Assembly: GCF_001426905.1 (NCBI RefSeq)
Contig: NZ_LMFQ01000020.1
Span: forward strand, 1-64,000
Length of the DNA: 64,000 nucleotides
Direction of reading: 5' to 3'
Source: Caulobacter sp. Root1455
GTDB lineage: Bacteria; Pseudomonadota; Alphaproteobacteria; Caulobacterales; Caulobacteraceae
Shown piece by piece: positions 9,045 through 19,021 of the stretch. The notes beneath the pieces are model-generated. The model had not been told where the DNA came from. It did no database searches and was given only the letters and a program-made list of their open reading frames with translations. Both the position numbers and the translations under genes were made by a program. Within the stretch, counting starts at the first letter, position 1; the number at the start of each line of letters is the position of its first letter.

Positions 9045-9452
9045 ATGAGTTTACAATCCTTCCTTCGCGATATTCGGCGTTCGCGCTTCTTCCGACACGG
9101 CCTGGTTTTGGGGCTGGTGATCGGCGCGCCTTTCGGATGGCTGGCCAAGCCGCCGCCGAAGATCATCAAGCCGACGACTGTCCGCGCCGCCGTCGGCCTG
9201 CCAGTGGAGGTCAGCCGCGGCTTTCCACAGGGCGAGGAAATCATCTTTACCGTGCGTGTCAGGAACAAGACACCCCGCGTTTTCGCCAGCGTCGAAGCCA
9301 GCTGCGCCTTCGTGGACGTCACAGGCGCGGTGCTTGGATCGGGATCGCAGTCCTGGTCGGCCGTGGGCCTGGATCAGACCGTCGTCGGAACCATACGGGC
9401 CCCAGCGCTGCTGGGAACGACCAAGGCCGAATGCCAGGCTCGCGGCGAATGA
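9045..9452 (+). CDS. membrane-anchored protein with a small beta domain, unknown function
   Basis: A 135-residue protein with a basic N-terminus (SLQSFLRDIRRSRFF), one membrane segment at residues about 18-34, and a periplasmic domain of about 95 residues whose alternating pattern (EIIFTVRVRNKTPRVFASV) suggests an Ig-like beta-sandwich as in FxLYD-type domains. It lies 46 bp after the sugar transferase and in the same direction, so it probably belongs to the polysaccharide locus. No function can be named. Confidence 0.65.
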   Translation: MSLQSFLRDIRRSRFFRHGLVLGLVIGAPFGWLAKPPPKIIKPTTVRAAVGLPVEVSRGFPQGEEIIFTVRVRNKTPRVFASVEASCAFVDVTGAVLGSGSQSWSAVGLDQTVVGTIRAPALLGTTKAECQARGE

Positions 9453-9522
9453 TGTTTCATCCGCCAAATCTTCCGTTTTCCAGTTTTGAGTTCAAGAGGA
9501 ACGTCCTCTAGACGCAAAAACA

Positions 9523-11451
9523 GTGCGCCTTTCAGACGGGAAGAAGATCTTGGCTTACAGAGTTGCGCGCCGCAGTTTGCTTCTGGCGGCACCCTGGACC
9601 GCCTTCGGCGGATGGGCGTTTGGCGCCGACGGAGTCCAGCGGAACGCGGCCGGCGAAGCCTTCATGAGCGTCGCCCTGTTTTCCGACATTGGCGCGATGA
9701 AAGTCCCCGCCGATCGCCACATTGTCCGCACGACGGGCCATTCAATCCCGGGCGAGGGGGGCGGCTGGTACGCCGAGACGAGCGCTTCGGGGGAGACCGC
9801 CTTTCGCCGGCAATCGGCCGACGGTCGCTGGTTTGAGTTGACCGAAACACGGCCTCGGGTGGAGCAGTTCGGCGCTCTGGGCGACGACTACGAGGCCGAC
9901 ACGGCGGGTTGGCAGGCAGCCATCGACTATATCGGCGCGCGAGGCGGTGGGGTCATTTACGGCAGCCGCCCGACCTATTGCCTAAAGAGCCTGAATGTCA
10001 TCTCCGACAAGGTCGTTCTCGATTTTCGCGGTGCGCGGATCCTCGCTCGACCCGCCTTTGTTGACGAGGGCGAAGTCAGGGGTGCGCCCGTAATTCACGC
10101 CAGGGGCCGGGAGGAAGGCCCAATTTCGATAAGCGCCATCGACGAGAGCGGCACCCTTTCCGTGGCCTCGGGCATGGGCGTGAACCTGGCCGTGGGTCAA
10201 TTGGTGCGGATTCATCAGGACGTGCGTCTGTTAGCCTGGAACAGCGGGCTGGCACCTGGAGCCTTCTACAAAGCGCGGGGGCGCGGCGAGATCAATCGCA
10301 TCAAGGCCGTCCACGGAGATCGCATCGTCCTATCCAACAAGCTGGAGCGCAGATACGGACCGGACGCCAAGATCTTCGCCATAAGGCCTCTTGAGGGCTT
10401 CAGGATCCTCAATATCGGCGGCTTGGAGGAGGTTGATCCCGGTGACGCGTTCAAAGGCGATGTCGAAACGCTGGGCGCGGCGCCCCACCTGATCGCGGTG
10501 GCCCTGGCCGTGGCCCCGCGCGTGGAGAACGTGCGGGCCGGCGGCTACCAGTTGGCGGCGGTCTACTTTCAGCACTGTGAGGCGCCGATCGTCGAACGTT
10601 GCGAGTTTTCGGACGCTTTTCGCCCTACGTTAGGCGGTCACGGCTATGGCGTAAGGTTTCACCGCTGTCGCGGCGGCGTCGCGCGCACCCTGGTCGGCCG
10701 AAAGCTGAGACACCTGGTCGACGACGTCCAGAGTTTGGACACGCTTTCAACGCGGAATGTCGCTTTCCAGGGGCTGAACGGCCAGTACAAGACCCATGGT
10801 TTTGGGGCCAAACGGTTCCGTTCTCTCGACGATCAGAACCACGGCGGAGACAAGGGTTGGGACATCGGCAACGCCACCTTCGCGGGCGACGATGACACCA
10901 TCATCGAAAATCCCTCGGGCGGCGGCGCCTCGATACAGGTGGATTTCAGTTGCGGCTCGGACGGACTGCTCGTGCTCAATCCGCGGTTCGAGGGCGCCGT
11001 GCAGGCGATCGTCGCGCGCGCCGGCGCGCGCAACCTCACCGTTCGCGGCGGCGTCATCACCATGAGCGGCGGCAGCCGCGCGGCGGTCGTGGTCAGGTCG
11101 AAACTCTATCTGACCGACAAGTATGCGCGGCCCTGCGCGAACGTCACCATTGTGGACCTGGATATCCAGGCTGCCTCGACGGCACCCGATGCGAGCGCGC
11201 TCGACATCGATTGCCGGGGAACGATCGTCGTTCGCAATATCAGCGTGGACGCCGCCGCGCCGCTTGCCGGCCTTCGGCTTTCGACCACACTTCGCGCCGA
11301 CCGCGTGAGCGTGGTCGACAATCGGATCTGGGGGGTCTCGGGTCCCCGATGGGTGACGGTCGGAAAGTCGCCGACGGCCTACGAACTTCGCGGCAACGAT
11401 TTCCGCCCGACCGGATCGATCGGCGCGGCGACTCCGGCGCCGGGCGTCTAG
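9523..11451 (+). CDS. secreted right-handed beta-helix protein (pectate-lyase superfamily), possible polysaccharide lyase or epimerase
   Basis: The 642-residue protein begins with a possible twin-arginine or Sec signal (RVARRSLLLAAPWTAFGGWAFG). The segment VEQFGALGDDYEADTAGWQA near residue 110 is the entry motif of the pectate-lyase-3 superfamily. The rest is made of short hydrophobic rungs with Asn and Gly turns, typical of a parallel beta-helix. Such proteins act as lyases, hydrolases, C5-epimerases or phage tailspikes. With no phage genes around and a capsule locus on both sides, a capsule-modifying or trimming enzyme is most likely. The GTG at 9523 has no clear ribosome site; an in-frame TTG at 9550 preceded by GGGAAGAAG is an alternative start that keeps the RR signal. 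Confidence 0.75.
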   Translation: MRLSDGKKILAYRVARRSLLLAAPWTAFGGWAFGADGVQRNAAGEAFMSVALFSDIGAMKVPADRHIVRTTGHSIPGEGGGWYAETSASGETAFRRQSADGRWFELTETRPRVEQFGALGDDYEADTAGWQAAIDYIGARGGGVIYGSRPTYCLKSLNVISDKVVLDFRGARILARPAFVDEGEVRGAPVIHARGREEGPISISAIDESGTLSVASGMGVNLAVGQLVRIHQDVRLLAWNSGLAPGAFYKARGRGEINRIKAVHGDRIVLSNKLERRYGPDAKIFAIRPLEGFRILNIGGLEEVDPGDAFKGDVETLGAAPHLIAVALAVAPRVENVRAGGYQLAAVYFQHCEAPIVERCEFSDAFRPTLGGHGYGVRFHRCRGGVARTLVGRKLRHLVDDVQSLDTLSTRNVAFQGLNGQYKTHGFGAKRFRSLDDQNHGGDKGWDIGNATFAGDDDTIIENPSGGGASIQVDFSCGSDGLLVLNPRFEGAVQAIVARAGARNLTVRGGVITMSGGSRAAVVVRSKLYLTDKYARPCANVTIVDLDIQAASTAPDASALDIDCRGTIVVRNISVDAAAPLAGLRLSTTLRADRVSVVDNRIWGVSGPRWVTVGKSPTAYELRGNDFRPTGSIGAATPAPGV

Positions 11452-12902
11452 GCCGCCGCCGCCCGCCGCTTGAGGGGCGCCAGTTCAATCATCGCCTGCA
11501 CCCAGCTGCGGTTGATGATCAGGCTGGCGACCAGATAGGACGCGCCGCCAGCCATGCCGCCCACCAAAAGACGAAGGAACGCGCCGTGCAGTTCGAGCGT
11601 CGCCAAGTAGGCCCCGCCGCAGGCCGCCAGCGTGGTCAGCGCGGGAACGGCGAGTTGTCGATGATACTCGAGGAAGCGCGCACCACAGACGGGTCGGACG
11701 AGGAAGAACCAGAAGGGGCTGATCAGCGCGGCATAAAGCGCCAGCAAGCCATACGGCACGCCAACCATGCCCGCCCGCGACGAGAACAGGACGGTCGCAT
11801 ACAGCAGCGCCAGGACGCAAACCGACGAAATCAGCGCACGCTTCGTGCGCCCCATCGCATTGAGCAGGCTCCCGACGGGGTTGCCGATCGAACGCACCAG
11901 GCACCAAAGGGCGAGCGCGCGCAGGAGCGGTCCGGCGTCGATCCACTTCTGGCCAAAGATGAACAGGACGACGTCTGACGAGAACAGCGCCAGAAACGCA
12001 TAGATTGGGAAGTTGATCGAAGCGGTCATGCGCAGGGTGTTCAGATAGATCGTCTTGACCTTCTGCAGGTCGCCCTGCGAGCGCGCGATGAGCGGTAGGC
12101 CAATGCGGGTCACGATCGGATTGATCACGAACATGATGCGCATGCACAGCTCGCGCGGTTGGCTGTAGAGACCCAGCACGCTGCCGGGAAAGAGCTTGCC
12201 CGCCAGCACGACATCACCCTGCATGGTCAGGGTGTTGGCCAGATTGCCGGCGATCAGATAGCCGCCGTAGGACAGGAAACGCCGTGTCTCGGCCAGCCTG
12301 AAGTGGAAGCTGGGTCGCCAAGTGCGGCTCAGCACCACCCAGGCCAGGGCCGAGTTGACGGCGGCGATGGTCAGAAGGCTGAGCACGATCGCGTACACCC
12401 CAAGGCCGGAAAGGGCGCCGGCGATCGCGACGAGAAACCCGCAGCCGGTGGCGCTGATTTCGATCATGGCCAACTGATTGAAGCGCAGGGCTTTCTCGGC
12501 GAGGGCCCGCTGCTGCTGCCCCAGGGCCGTCAAGGCGAACAGCGGACTGATCGCGACGAAGACGCCGATCAACCGAGGTTGCCCGTAGACCTGGGCGATC
12601 GCCACGCTCGTTCCCGCCAGCACGAGGGTCAGGACCACGCCGACGGCGATGTTGAGCCAGAACAGGCTGGAAAGCTCCTTCTCCGTGACCTCTTGGAAAT
12701 GGATGATGGCGCTGCTCAGTCCGACGTCAGCCAGGATGAGCGCGGTGTTCACGACCGCCAGGGCCAAGGCGATGAGGCCGAACTCCGCCGTCGGGATCAG
12801 GCGCGCCAGCACGGCGAGCTGGGCGAAGCCGATCAGGGCCCGACCGATGGAGCCGATCGAAGCCCAGCGGACCGCGGCGAACGCCTGCGCGCGCGCGTTC
12901 AC
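11448..12902 (-). CDS. Wzx-type oligosaccharide flippase (MATE/MOP superfamily)
   Basis: A 484-residue inner-membrane protein with about 12-14 hydrophobic segments and the polysaccharide-synthesis family entry LARLIPTAEFGLIALALAVV. It would flip undecaprenyl-linked repeat units to the periplasm for polymerisation. It overlaps the upstream glycosyltransferase by four bases and meets the beta-helix gene tail-to-tail with a four-base overlap at 11448-11451. In the minus-strand run it is the last gene after two glycosyltransferases and a Wzy-like polymerase, a normal composition for a Wzx/Wzy locus. Confidence 0.85.
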   Translation of the reverse strand: MNARAQAFAAVRWASIGSIGRALIGFAQLAVLARLIPTAEFGLIALALAVVNTALILADVGLSSAIIHFQEVTEKELSSLFWLNIAVGVVLTLVLAGTSVAIAQVYGQPRLIGVFVAISPLFALTALGQQQRALAEKALRFNQLAMIEISATGCGFLVAIAGALSGLGVYAIVLSLLTIAAVNSALAWVVLSRTWRPSFHFRLAETRRFLSYGGYLIAGNLANTLTMQGDVVLAGKLFPGSVLGLYSQPRELCMRIMFVINPIVTRIGLPLIARSQGDLQKVKTIYLNTLRMTASINFPIYAFLALFSSDVVLFIFGQKWIDAGPLLRALALWCLVRSIGNPVGSLLNAMGRTKRALISSVCVLALLYATVLFSSRAGMVGVPYGLLALYAALISPFWFFLVRPVCGARFLEYHRQLAVPALTTLAACGGAYLATLELHGAFLRLLVGGMAGGASYLVASLIINRSWVQAMIELAPLKRRAAAA

Positions 12903-13756
12903 GTCGTCACCGGAGGCCAGGTGTAGGTGCGGATCAAGTTTCCGAGCTGCTGGTCATTGCCGCCGCCCTCGGGAACGTTCGTTGCCATGAGCGACATCTT
13001 CTGTGAGCCATTCCAATTGAGCACGCGTCGGCGACGACCGATCTGCCGGAACTCCCAGCCCGCCTTGCGCGCCATCCAATACAGCCAGACGTCGTCAGTC
13101 GTCGGGCAAAGCGAACGGAACTGGGCTTCGTCGAGCACCTGAGGATGCAGGCTGCCGGGCGGATAGAGCACGCCCCCCACGCCGGTCACGAACACCAGCG
13201 GCGAGGCCAGTGGTCGATCCAGCTGCAGTTCCCATTGCAGGTAGGGCAGGGGAAGGCCCTGGGCGTCTGTGCGGATCAGATGGCATCGGTGACAGGGAAT
13301 GAGGCGGCTGGCGGGATCGTAGCTCTCGACCAATTCCTTCAGCCAGTCGTCCCAATAGTAGACGTCGTCGTCGGCCGTGACGATGAAGGCGTCGGGATAG
13401 GTCCGCAGGGACGGGATGATCTTGGTGTACGAGCGGATGTCCTCGCAACTGCTGATGGTCAGGCCCAGCCGGCGCAGATCCAGCACCTTCTTCGGCAGTC
13501 GCTCGAAGTCCGCGTGGCCGACCCAGAGAACCACCTCATCGGGCTTCAAGCTTTGTTGCAGCAGCGAACGAAGCGTGAGGTGCAGCGTATGGAAACGCGC
13601 GTGAAACGAGGTGAGAGAGACGACTAGGCGGCCTGGCAGGCCGTGGGGCGAGGCCTTGACCGCCGAGGGAAAGAGACTGAGCCGTATTTCGTGGACTTGT
13701 GCGATGGCGGCGGCCTTGGCCCGCTGAAGCACCTCGCGAAGATCAAGACCTGGCAT
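12899..13756 (-). CDS. glycosyltransferase with GT-A-like DXD motif
   Basis: A 285-residue protein with the acidic metal/nucleotide-sugar motif TADDDVYYWDDW near residue 142 and a long preceding Rossmann-like half (RLVVSLTSFHARF, SLKPDEVVLWVGH). These features place it among family-2-like glycosyltransferases that add sugars to the lipid-linked repeat. The start at 13756 (GGGAGA upstream) is preferred over a longer frame beginning at 13801; it overlaps the end of the polymerase gene by 14 bp, implying translational coupling. Donor and acceptor are unknown. Confidence 0.75.
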   Translation of the reverse strand: MPGLDLREVLQRAKAAAIAQVHEIRLSLFPSAVKASPHGLPGRLVVSLTSFHARFHTLHLTLRSLLQQSLKPDEVVLWVGHADFERLPKKVLDLRRLGLTISSCEDIRSYTKIIPSLRTYPDAFIVTADDDVYYWDDWLKELVESYDPASRLIPCHRCHLIRTDAQGLPLPYLQWELQLDRPLASPLVFVTGVGGVLYPPGSLHPQVLDEAQFRSLCPTTDDVWLYWMARKAGWEFRQIGRRRRVLNWNGSQKMSLMATNVPEGGGNDQQLGNLIRTYTWPPVTT

Positions 13757-15125
13757 GAGCCTGTCTCCCTGCAAAGACCGCCTTGGTTTTGGATCGAGCA
13801 ATGGGCTTGGCCTTCGCTGAAGCCTGGGCCTCCAGGCGACAGAATACGCTGGCGGCGATGACGAAGACCGGGATGATGTAGACGTCGAACGGGAAGCTGG
13901 TTTCGGCCAGATTGTGAGTGATCACGGTCATGATCACCAGCATGGGAAAGGCGTTCGTGCTGAGCTTGGCCTTTTCGTTCAGAGCGGTGATCACGGCTCG
14001 GTAGGCCAGCGATGCGAAGACCGCGATCAACAGCAGGAATTCAAAGACGCCGCCGTCCAGCCAGGCGTCGATGTAGCCGTTGTGGGAGTGAGCGAAGAAG
14101 ATCACTCCGCGCCCGACGATCGTGCTCTGGGGGTCCTGCCAGAACGCCCGGAAGCCGTGGCCGAACCATGGACGATGGTGGATGGCGTCAATCGCGAAGC
14201 TCCAGATCGTGCTGCGGCCGGTGAAGGTCAGGTCGCGTCCGAAGAAGACGAGCAAGTTCTCCACCAGGGGCAGCAGGATCGCGAACAGCGCCGGCAGGAT
14301 CACCACCAGCACCATGGTGAAGGCGATGCGCATGTGGCGTCGAGGGGTGAGCCCACGGATGGCCATGGTGCCGGCCGTGATCCCGAAGATGACCGCGGCG
14401 CACATGACCGACGTCACGGATCGGGCCAAGATCAGCAGCACCAGGGTCGCGACGATGTCGAATATGCGCAGCGAGGTCCTGCGCTGCAGGAGCGCGGGTA
14501 CGAAGAGGGACAGGCAGAGCGCCAGGTTCAAGCCAAGGACGTTCTTGGTTTGGAACACCCCCCGCAACGCCCCTTCGTGGATGCCCTGCATGAAGGCGAA
14601 CGGCGGGAACAGGAACATCGAGGCGATGTTGATGTAGAGAATGGCCCGGCACAGCCGGTGCATCTTCTCGAAGATGGTCGAGGACTTGCTATCCGAGATG
14701 ACCCAGAGGCCCACCAGTATGAATGGAACGAGGCGGTAGACCGAAACGGCCGATCCTTTCGGATAGACCGACCACGCGACCGACAGGACGCACCACGCGA
14801 ACAGCGCGCTGAGCAGACGTTCCCGCAGAAGGAGCTGGAGGCTTCCAAAGCGGACGAACATCAGGAGCCCAAACAACAGGAACAGGCGGGTCAGGTTGCC
14901 GATGATCTGGCCGGCCAGCGGATTGTTGTAGGGAACGGGGTCCTGCGCCGTCGACACAGCGAAATAGAGGAACGCCTTGGCCGCCAGGAGGGCCAGGACG
15001 ATGGCGACGATCGAAGCGCGCGTGTAGCCCGAGCCGAGACCCTTCTCGACCCTATTGAACGCTGTTCCGCCTGGGGCTGCGTGTGTTGGCGCGCGCGAGG
15101 GGGATGGCTGAGACGGAAAGGACAT
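13743..15125 (-). CDS. Wzy/ExoQ-type polysaccharide polymerase
   Basis: A 460-residue protein with about 12 membrane segments and a large periplasmic loop between the later helices, containing RSTIWSFAIDAIHHRPWFGHGF followed by HSHNGYIDAWLDGG; this arrangement is typical of the O-antigen ligase / ExoQ polymerase family. It would join lipid-linked repeat units in the periplasm. The start at 15125 leaves a 70 bp gap to the upstream glycosyltransferase; the longer open frame to 15257 overlaps that gene and looks like run-on. A second member of the family is encoded at 27.3 kb. Confidence 0.8.
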   Translation of the reverse strand: MSFPSQPSPSRAPTHAAPGGTAFNRVEKGLGSGYTRASIVAIVLALLAAKAFLYFAVSTAQDPVPYNNPLAGQIIGNLTRLFLLFGLLMFVRFGSLQLLLRERLLSALFAWCVLSVAWSVYPKGSAVSVYRLVPFILVGLWVISDSKSSTIFEKMHRLCRAILYINIASMFLFPPFAFMQGIHEGALRGVFQTKNVLGLNLALCLSLFVPALLQRRTSLRIFDIVATLVLLILARSVTSVMCAAVIFGITAGTMAIRGLTPRRHMRIAFTMVLVVILPALFAILLPLVENLLVFFGRDLTFTGRSTIWSFAIDAIHHRPWFGHGFRAFWQDPQSTIVGRGVIFFAHSHNGYIDAWLDGGVFEFLLLIAVFASLAYRAVITALNEKAKLSTNAFPMLVIMTVITHNLAETSFPFDVYIIPVFVIAASVFCRLEAQASAKAKPIARSKTKAVFAGRQAHARS

Positions 15126-15195
15126 TCGGGCGGACAAATCCAGTGCTGCGGCTTCAGGCGTGTAGGCTAGCGTTGTCTGGTTTAAGAGTTTCGGT

Positions 15196-16308
15196 TCATG
15201 GGCCAGGCTTCGCGGCCTCAAGGACGCTCGCATAGCTGGCGGCGCACTCCTCGGCAAACAGGGCGGAACTGAAGCGACGCTCCTCGCGAGGCGGTTCGGG
15301 CTGGGTCAACACGTTCTGCAGGGCGTCCGCGAGGTGCGTTGTCCTGTCGCCGGCCAGGCTGAAGAAGGCGCAGGCGTCCCGGCCGACTTCGTGGAAGATG
15401 GGGATGTCGGAGCAGACCACGCGCCGGCCGTGCATCAGGGCCTCGACGAGCGGCAGGCAGAAGCCCTCGGCCTCGGAAGGCACCACGAACGCCAGGCATC
15501 CGCCGTAGAGATTGGCCAGCGTCTGGTCCGAGACAGAGGACAGCAATTCAAGGGTGACGCCCTGCCGGGTCGCGGCGTCTTCGATCGCCGCCGTTTCCGT
15601 CGCGCGCTCGCCGACAATGACCAGGGCGGTGTCGGCGGACAGCGAGCCGCGGTCCATCAGGACACGCATCGCGTCGATCACCAGCGGCATGTTCTTGTGC
15701 TTGCGGTGGCCGGCGACGCACAGGACGTAGGGGCGGCGCGGAGCCGCGCCGGGATCGGGAGAAAGCACCGTGACCGGCTGATAGATGATGCGGTGGTCGC
15801 GAGTCATCTCGTCGGGGAAGAGTCGCGCCATTTCCTCCTTGGTGCAGGCCGAGATGACCTGCGTGGCGTCGCTGTTGGTGATCGCGTTGGCCAGCACCGC
15901 GCGGTTGAGGATGCGGTTGGGAAGCTTGAAGACTTCCGGATGGCTGTAGGCGTACAGGTCGTGCACGGTGGTAACGACCGGAACGCCGATCAGGGATCGC
16001 GCGAACGCGGAGGGGGCCGCGAAATGGACGATATCCGCTCCCCGCCGCCGCGCGAGCTTGCCGAGGTTGAGGACGGGCCAAACATATCGACCGACCAGGT
16101 CGTTCTTGATTGGCGGCTCGATGATCGTGGCGAGACTGGCGTCTACGTTGAAGATCTCGCGATAATAGTCCCGCTGCCAGCTGCCGATGATCAGGTCGAT
16201 TTCGGGGTGGAGCGGGCTTTGCTTGAGCGCGTGGACCAGGTTGGCGGTGTAACGGCAAAGGCCGGTAGGCGCGGTCGAGCGCTGCAACGCGTAGATCAGA
16301 ATGCGCAT
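15196..16308 (-). CDS. GT-B fold glycosyltransferase, family GT4-like
   Basis: A 370-residue retaining-type transferase. The N-terminal half begins MRILIYALQRSTAPTGLCRY and includes TTVHDLYAYSHPEVF; the C-terminal half carries YVLCVAGHRKHKN and the donor-binding EAEGFCLPLVEAL (the E-x7-E motif). It would act on the cytoplasmic face of the membrane during repeat-unit assembly. Its ATG overlaps the stop of the upstream GT2 gene (ATGA), so the two are cotranslated. The sugar donor is not evident. Confidence 0.85.
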   Translation of the reverse strand: MRILIYALQRSTAPTGLCRYTANLVHALKQSPLHPEIDLIIGSWQRDYYREIFNVDASLATIIEPPIKNDLVGRYVWPVLNLGKLARRRGADIVHFAAPSAFARSLIGVPVVTTVHDLYAYSHPEVFKLPNRILNRAVLANAITNSDATQVISACTKEEMARLFPDEMTRDHRIIYQPVTVLSPDPGAAPRRPYVLCVAGHRKHKNMPLVIDAMRVLMDRGSLSADTALVIVGERATETAAIEDAATRQGVTLELLSSVSDQTLANLYGGCLAFVVPSEAEGFCLPLVEALMHGRRVVCSDIPIFHEVGRDACAFFSLAGDRTTHLADALQNVLTQPEPPREERRFSSALFAEECAASYASVLEAAKPGP

Positions 16309-17249
16309 CAAGTCACCGCGCGTCCATGAACGAGACGTCGCAGCCGCTGGCGGGTCGAGGGCGGGATGATCCAGAGCGACAGGTAGATGGCGATGTGCCG
16401 CCAGGCGAAGGCCTTGGTCGCCAGGGCCTCGGACAAGATCGGCCGCAGGCTGTCGCGCTGGCCGGTGCGGGCGGCCATCGAGCCCACATAGAGCAGCAGG
16501 AAGGCGGCGTAGGCGCGGTCGGTGATCAGGTCCCGGACAGAGAGAGCCCATTCTCGCGAGGCGCGCCAGTCGTTCGAGGCGGTGATGCCCGGACGGTTTT
16601 CCTCAATGTACCAGACAGTCAGCGCCTCGGGCACGAACTCCAGGCCGGCGCCCTCGATCGCCAGGGCTTTCAGCAGCCAGTCCCAGTCCTGGTGCTTCTT
16701 GAGGCCGACCAGATAAGGGACTTGGGTGAAGTGCGCCCGACGCGCCATGACCGTCGATGTCTGGATGACGCGATCGCCGGAAAACAGGCCGGTGCGGACC
16801 ATCATGTATTCCGAGATCGGCACCGCTGGCGACGGAACCTCCCGCGGCCATGTGTAGTCGGCGGACGGGCTCCGCGCGATAAGGCTGCTGGCGATGATGG
16901 GAAGCGCAAAGGACGAGCGGGCCGCGATTTCGAGTTGGCGTTCGAGTTTCGTGGGCATCCATTCGTCGTCGTCGTCGAGAAGCGCGATCCACTCGCCGGT
17001 CGCGGCTTCGAAGCCGCGGTTGCGCGCCGCTGGAGCGCCTTTCGATTCCGGCGCGACGATCACGCGAAGGCGTGGGTCGTGGATCTGCGCCAGGGCAGCC
17101 TCGGTCACAGGGTCGGGCCCGTCGATCGATACGATGATCTCGATGCTCGAAACCGACTGAACCAGCACGCTTCTGACGGCGCGGCAGACAAGATCGGCGC
17201 GATTCCGCGTGGGAATGATCACGCTGACTGTTGGTGCGCCGGAAGCCAT
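16308..17249 (-). CDS. family 2 glycosyltransferase
   Basis: A 313-residue GT-A transferase. It opens with the diagnostic VSVIIPTRNRADLVCRAV and SVLVQSVSSIEIIVSIDGP, followed by GAPAARNRGFEAATGEWIA and the acidic metal site LLDDDDEW at about residues 89-96. The C-terminal third contains HQDWDWLLKAL, a common acceptor-side motif. It lies at the head of a coupled pair with the GT4 gene and follows the GT26 gene by 49 bp on the same strand. Donor sugar unknown. Confidence 0.85.
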   Translation of the reverse strand: MASGAPTVSVIIPTRNRADLVCRAVRSVLVQSVSSIEIIVSIDGPDPVTEAALAQIHDPRLRVIVAPESKGAPAARNRGFEAATGEWIALLDDDDEWMPTKLERQLEIAARSSFALPIIASSLIARSPSADYTWPREVPSPAVPISEYMMVRTGLFSGDRVIQTSTVMARRAHFTQVPYLVGLKKHQDWDWLLKALAIEGAGLEFVPEALTVWYIEENRPGITASNDWRASREWALSVRDLITDRAYAAFLLLYVGSMAARTGQRDSLRPILSEALATKAFAWRHIAIYLSLWIIPPSTRQRLRRLVHGRAVT

Positions 17250-17298
17250 GTCTTGGATCCAAAAAAGGTTAGGTGAGCGAAGTCCTGATCGTCCGGCG

Positions 17299-18072
17299 CT
17301 ATCGTCGTGAGTGAAGAAGCCTGCCGGCGCTCTGCCGGGCGATGAGAAAGACGAAGCGCGGGGCCATGATCAGATAGCGCCGCCAAAGACGGCGAGGTTC
17401 GCTGGCCAGTCGAAACAGGGACTCGATCCCTGCCTTCTGGATCCAGCGCGGCGCGCGTTTCACCGCGCCGGTGTGAAAGTCGAAGGCCGCGCCCACCCCG
17501 ATCAAGGTGGTGGAGGTGTGCGCGACGAGCCGGCGCATCAGGAATTCCTGCTTCGGTGTCGACAGTCCGATCCACACGACATCCGCGCCGCTGGCGCTGA
17601 TCTCCGCCGCGACCGCTTGAAGCTCCTCGTCGGTCAGTTCGCGAAACGGGGGGGTCGAGGCTCCGACGACCCGTAGGCCGGGATACCGATCTTCGAAAAC
17701 GGCCTTGAGGCGTTCGGCCACGCCCGGCTTGCCGCCGAAGAAGTAGTGCCGCAGCCCCGAGGTCGCCGAGTCCGACAAGACGCGGTCCATGAGGTCGGGG
17801 CCGCAGGTGCGCTCGACAGGGAGGCCCGCCCGGCGGCCGATCCACACCAGCGGCATGCCGTCCGGCGTGACCATCGCCGCACTCTTGTGCAGTTCCGACA
17901 GCTCCGGATCGTCATAGGCCTGCATAATGCCGTGGACATCGCGAATGCAGACGAAGCGGCTGGTCTTGTCCTTCGCCCATGCGTGGATGGCGGTGGAGGC
18001 GGTGGTCAGGGTGGTGACGCTGACCTGAACGCCCAGAACGTCATAGGACTGCAGCGTGGGTTCAGCGGTCAT
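17299..18072 (-). CDS. WecG/TagA/CpsF family glycosyltransferase (GT26), second copy
   Basis: A 257-residue GT26 enzyme of the usual length. [17 protein letters not shown] at 39-55, [11 protein letters not shown] with the candidate catalytic Asp71, [14 protein letters not shown], and [14 protein letters not shown] are all present, and the basic C-terminal tail ([17 protein letters not shown]) is the membrane-association region. It shares family but only moderate similarity with the protein at 2.6 kb. The start at 18072 overlaps the end of fcl by 11 bp. It may add a sugar early in the repeat unit; the substrate is not known. Confidence 0.85.
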   Translation of the reverse strand: MTAEPTLQSYDVLGVQVSVTTLTTASTAIHAWAKDKTSRFVCIRDVHGIMQAYDDPELSELHKSAAMVTPDGMPLVWIGRRAGLPVERTCGPDLMDRVLSDSATSGLRHYFFGGKPGVAERLKAVFEDRYPGLRVVGASTPPFRELTDEELQAVAAEISASGADVVWIGLSTPKQEFLMRRLVAHTSTTLIGVGAAFDFHTGAVKRAPRWIQKAGIESLFRLASEPRRLWRRYLIMAPRFVFLIARQSAGRLLHSRR

Positions 18073-19021
18073 GGGCCAGGAACCACTGATAAGTCTCGGC
18101 GATCCCATCGCGCAGCGCGATGCTCGGCGACCATCCCATGGCGCGCAGCTTGTCGGCGCTCATCAGCTTTCGGGGCGTGCCGTCGGGCTTGGAGGGATCG
18201 GTGACGATGTCGCCCTTGAAACCGACGACCTCGCAAACCAGCTGGGCCAGTTCCAGGATCGTCACGTCCTCGCCCGAGCCGACATTGACGTGCTCGAAGT
18301 CCGAATAGGTCTTCATCAGGAAGACGCAGGCGTCCGCGCAGTCGTCGGCGTTGAGGAACTCGCGGCGCGGGGTTCCGGTGCCCCAGATGGTGATGCTGTC
18401 GGCGCCAGCCAGCTTGGCCTCGTGCGCCTTGCGCATCAGGGCCGGCATCACATGGCTTGAATTGAGGTCGAAGTTGTCGCCCTGGCCGTAGAGGTTGGTG
18501 GGCATGGCGCTGATGAAGTCGTCGCCGTGCTGCTTGCGATAGGCCTGGGCCAGCTTGATGCCGGCGATCTTGGCGATCGCGTACCACTCGTTGGTCGGCT
18601 CCAGCGCGCCGGTCAGCAGGCTGTCCTCGCGGATCGGTTGCTCGGCGAACTTGGGATAGATGCAGGATGAGCCCAGGAACACCAACTTGGCCACGCCTTG
18701 GGCGTGGGCGGCCTCGATGATGTTGGCCTCGATCATCAGGTTGTCGTAGAGGAAATCAGCCGGAAAGCTGTCGTTGGCCAGGATCCCGCCGACCTTGGCC
18801 GCCGCCAGGAAGATGGCGTCGGGTTTTTCCCTGGCCATCCAGGCCTGGACCTGGTCTTGGCGCTTGAGATCGACGACCTCGCGTCCGGCCGTGATCACCT
18901 CGCAGCCTTCGGAGGCCAGCCGGCGGACGATGGCCGAGCCGACCATCCCCCGATGGCCGGCCACCCAGACGCGCTTGCCCCCGAGGGGAAAGATCACGTC
19001 ATTCGGCCCCTCACTCGGCAT
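18062..19021 (-). CDS. fcl: GDP-L-fucose synthase
   Basis: Converts GDP-4-keto-6-deoxy-mannose to GDP-L-fucose by epimerisation and NADPH reduction. The 319-residue protein has [16 protein letters not shown], the [16 protein letters not shown] segment with the catalytic Ser and Cys, the [13 protein letters not shown] tetrad, and the family string [13 protein letters not shown]. The ATG at 19021 overlaps gmd by 11 bp; a GTG at 18997 behind GAGGGG is a possible later start. Together with gmd it forms the complete route from GDP-mannose to GDP-fucose, so fucose is a likely capsule component. Confidence 0.92.
   Translation of the reverse strand: MPSEGPNDVIFPLGGKRVWVAGHRGMVGSAIVRRLASEGCEVITAGREVVDLKRQDQVQAWMAREKPDAIFLAAAKVGGILANDSFPADFLYDNLMIEANIIEAAHAQGVAKLVFLGSSCIYPKFAEQPIREDSLLTGALEPTNEWYAIAKIAGIKLAQAYRKQHGDDFISAMPTNLYGQGDNFDLNSSHVMPALMRKAHEAKLAGADSITIWGTGTPRREFLNADDCADACVFLMKTYSDFEHVNVGSGEDVTILELAQLVCEVVGFKGDIVTDPSKPDGTPRKLMSADKLRAMGWSPSIALRDGIAETYQWFLAHDR

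Noticed and set aside
9523..11451. Prophage tailspike
   Set aside because: The beta-helix could fit a tailspike, but there are no phage structural, integrase or lysis genes nearby and a signal peptide is present.
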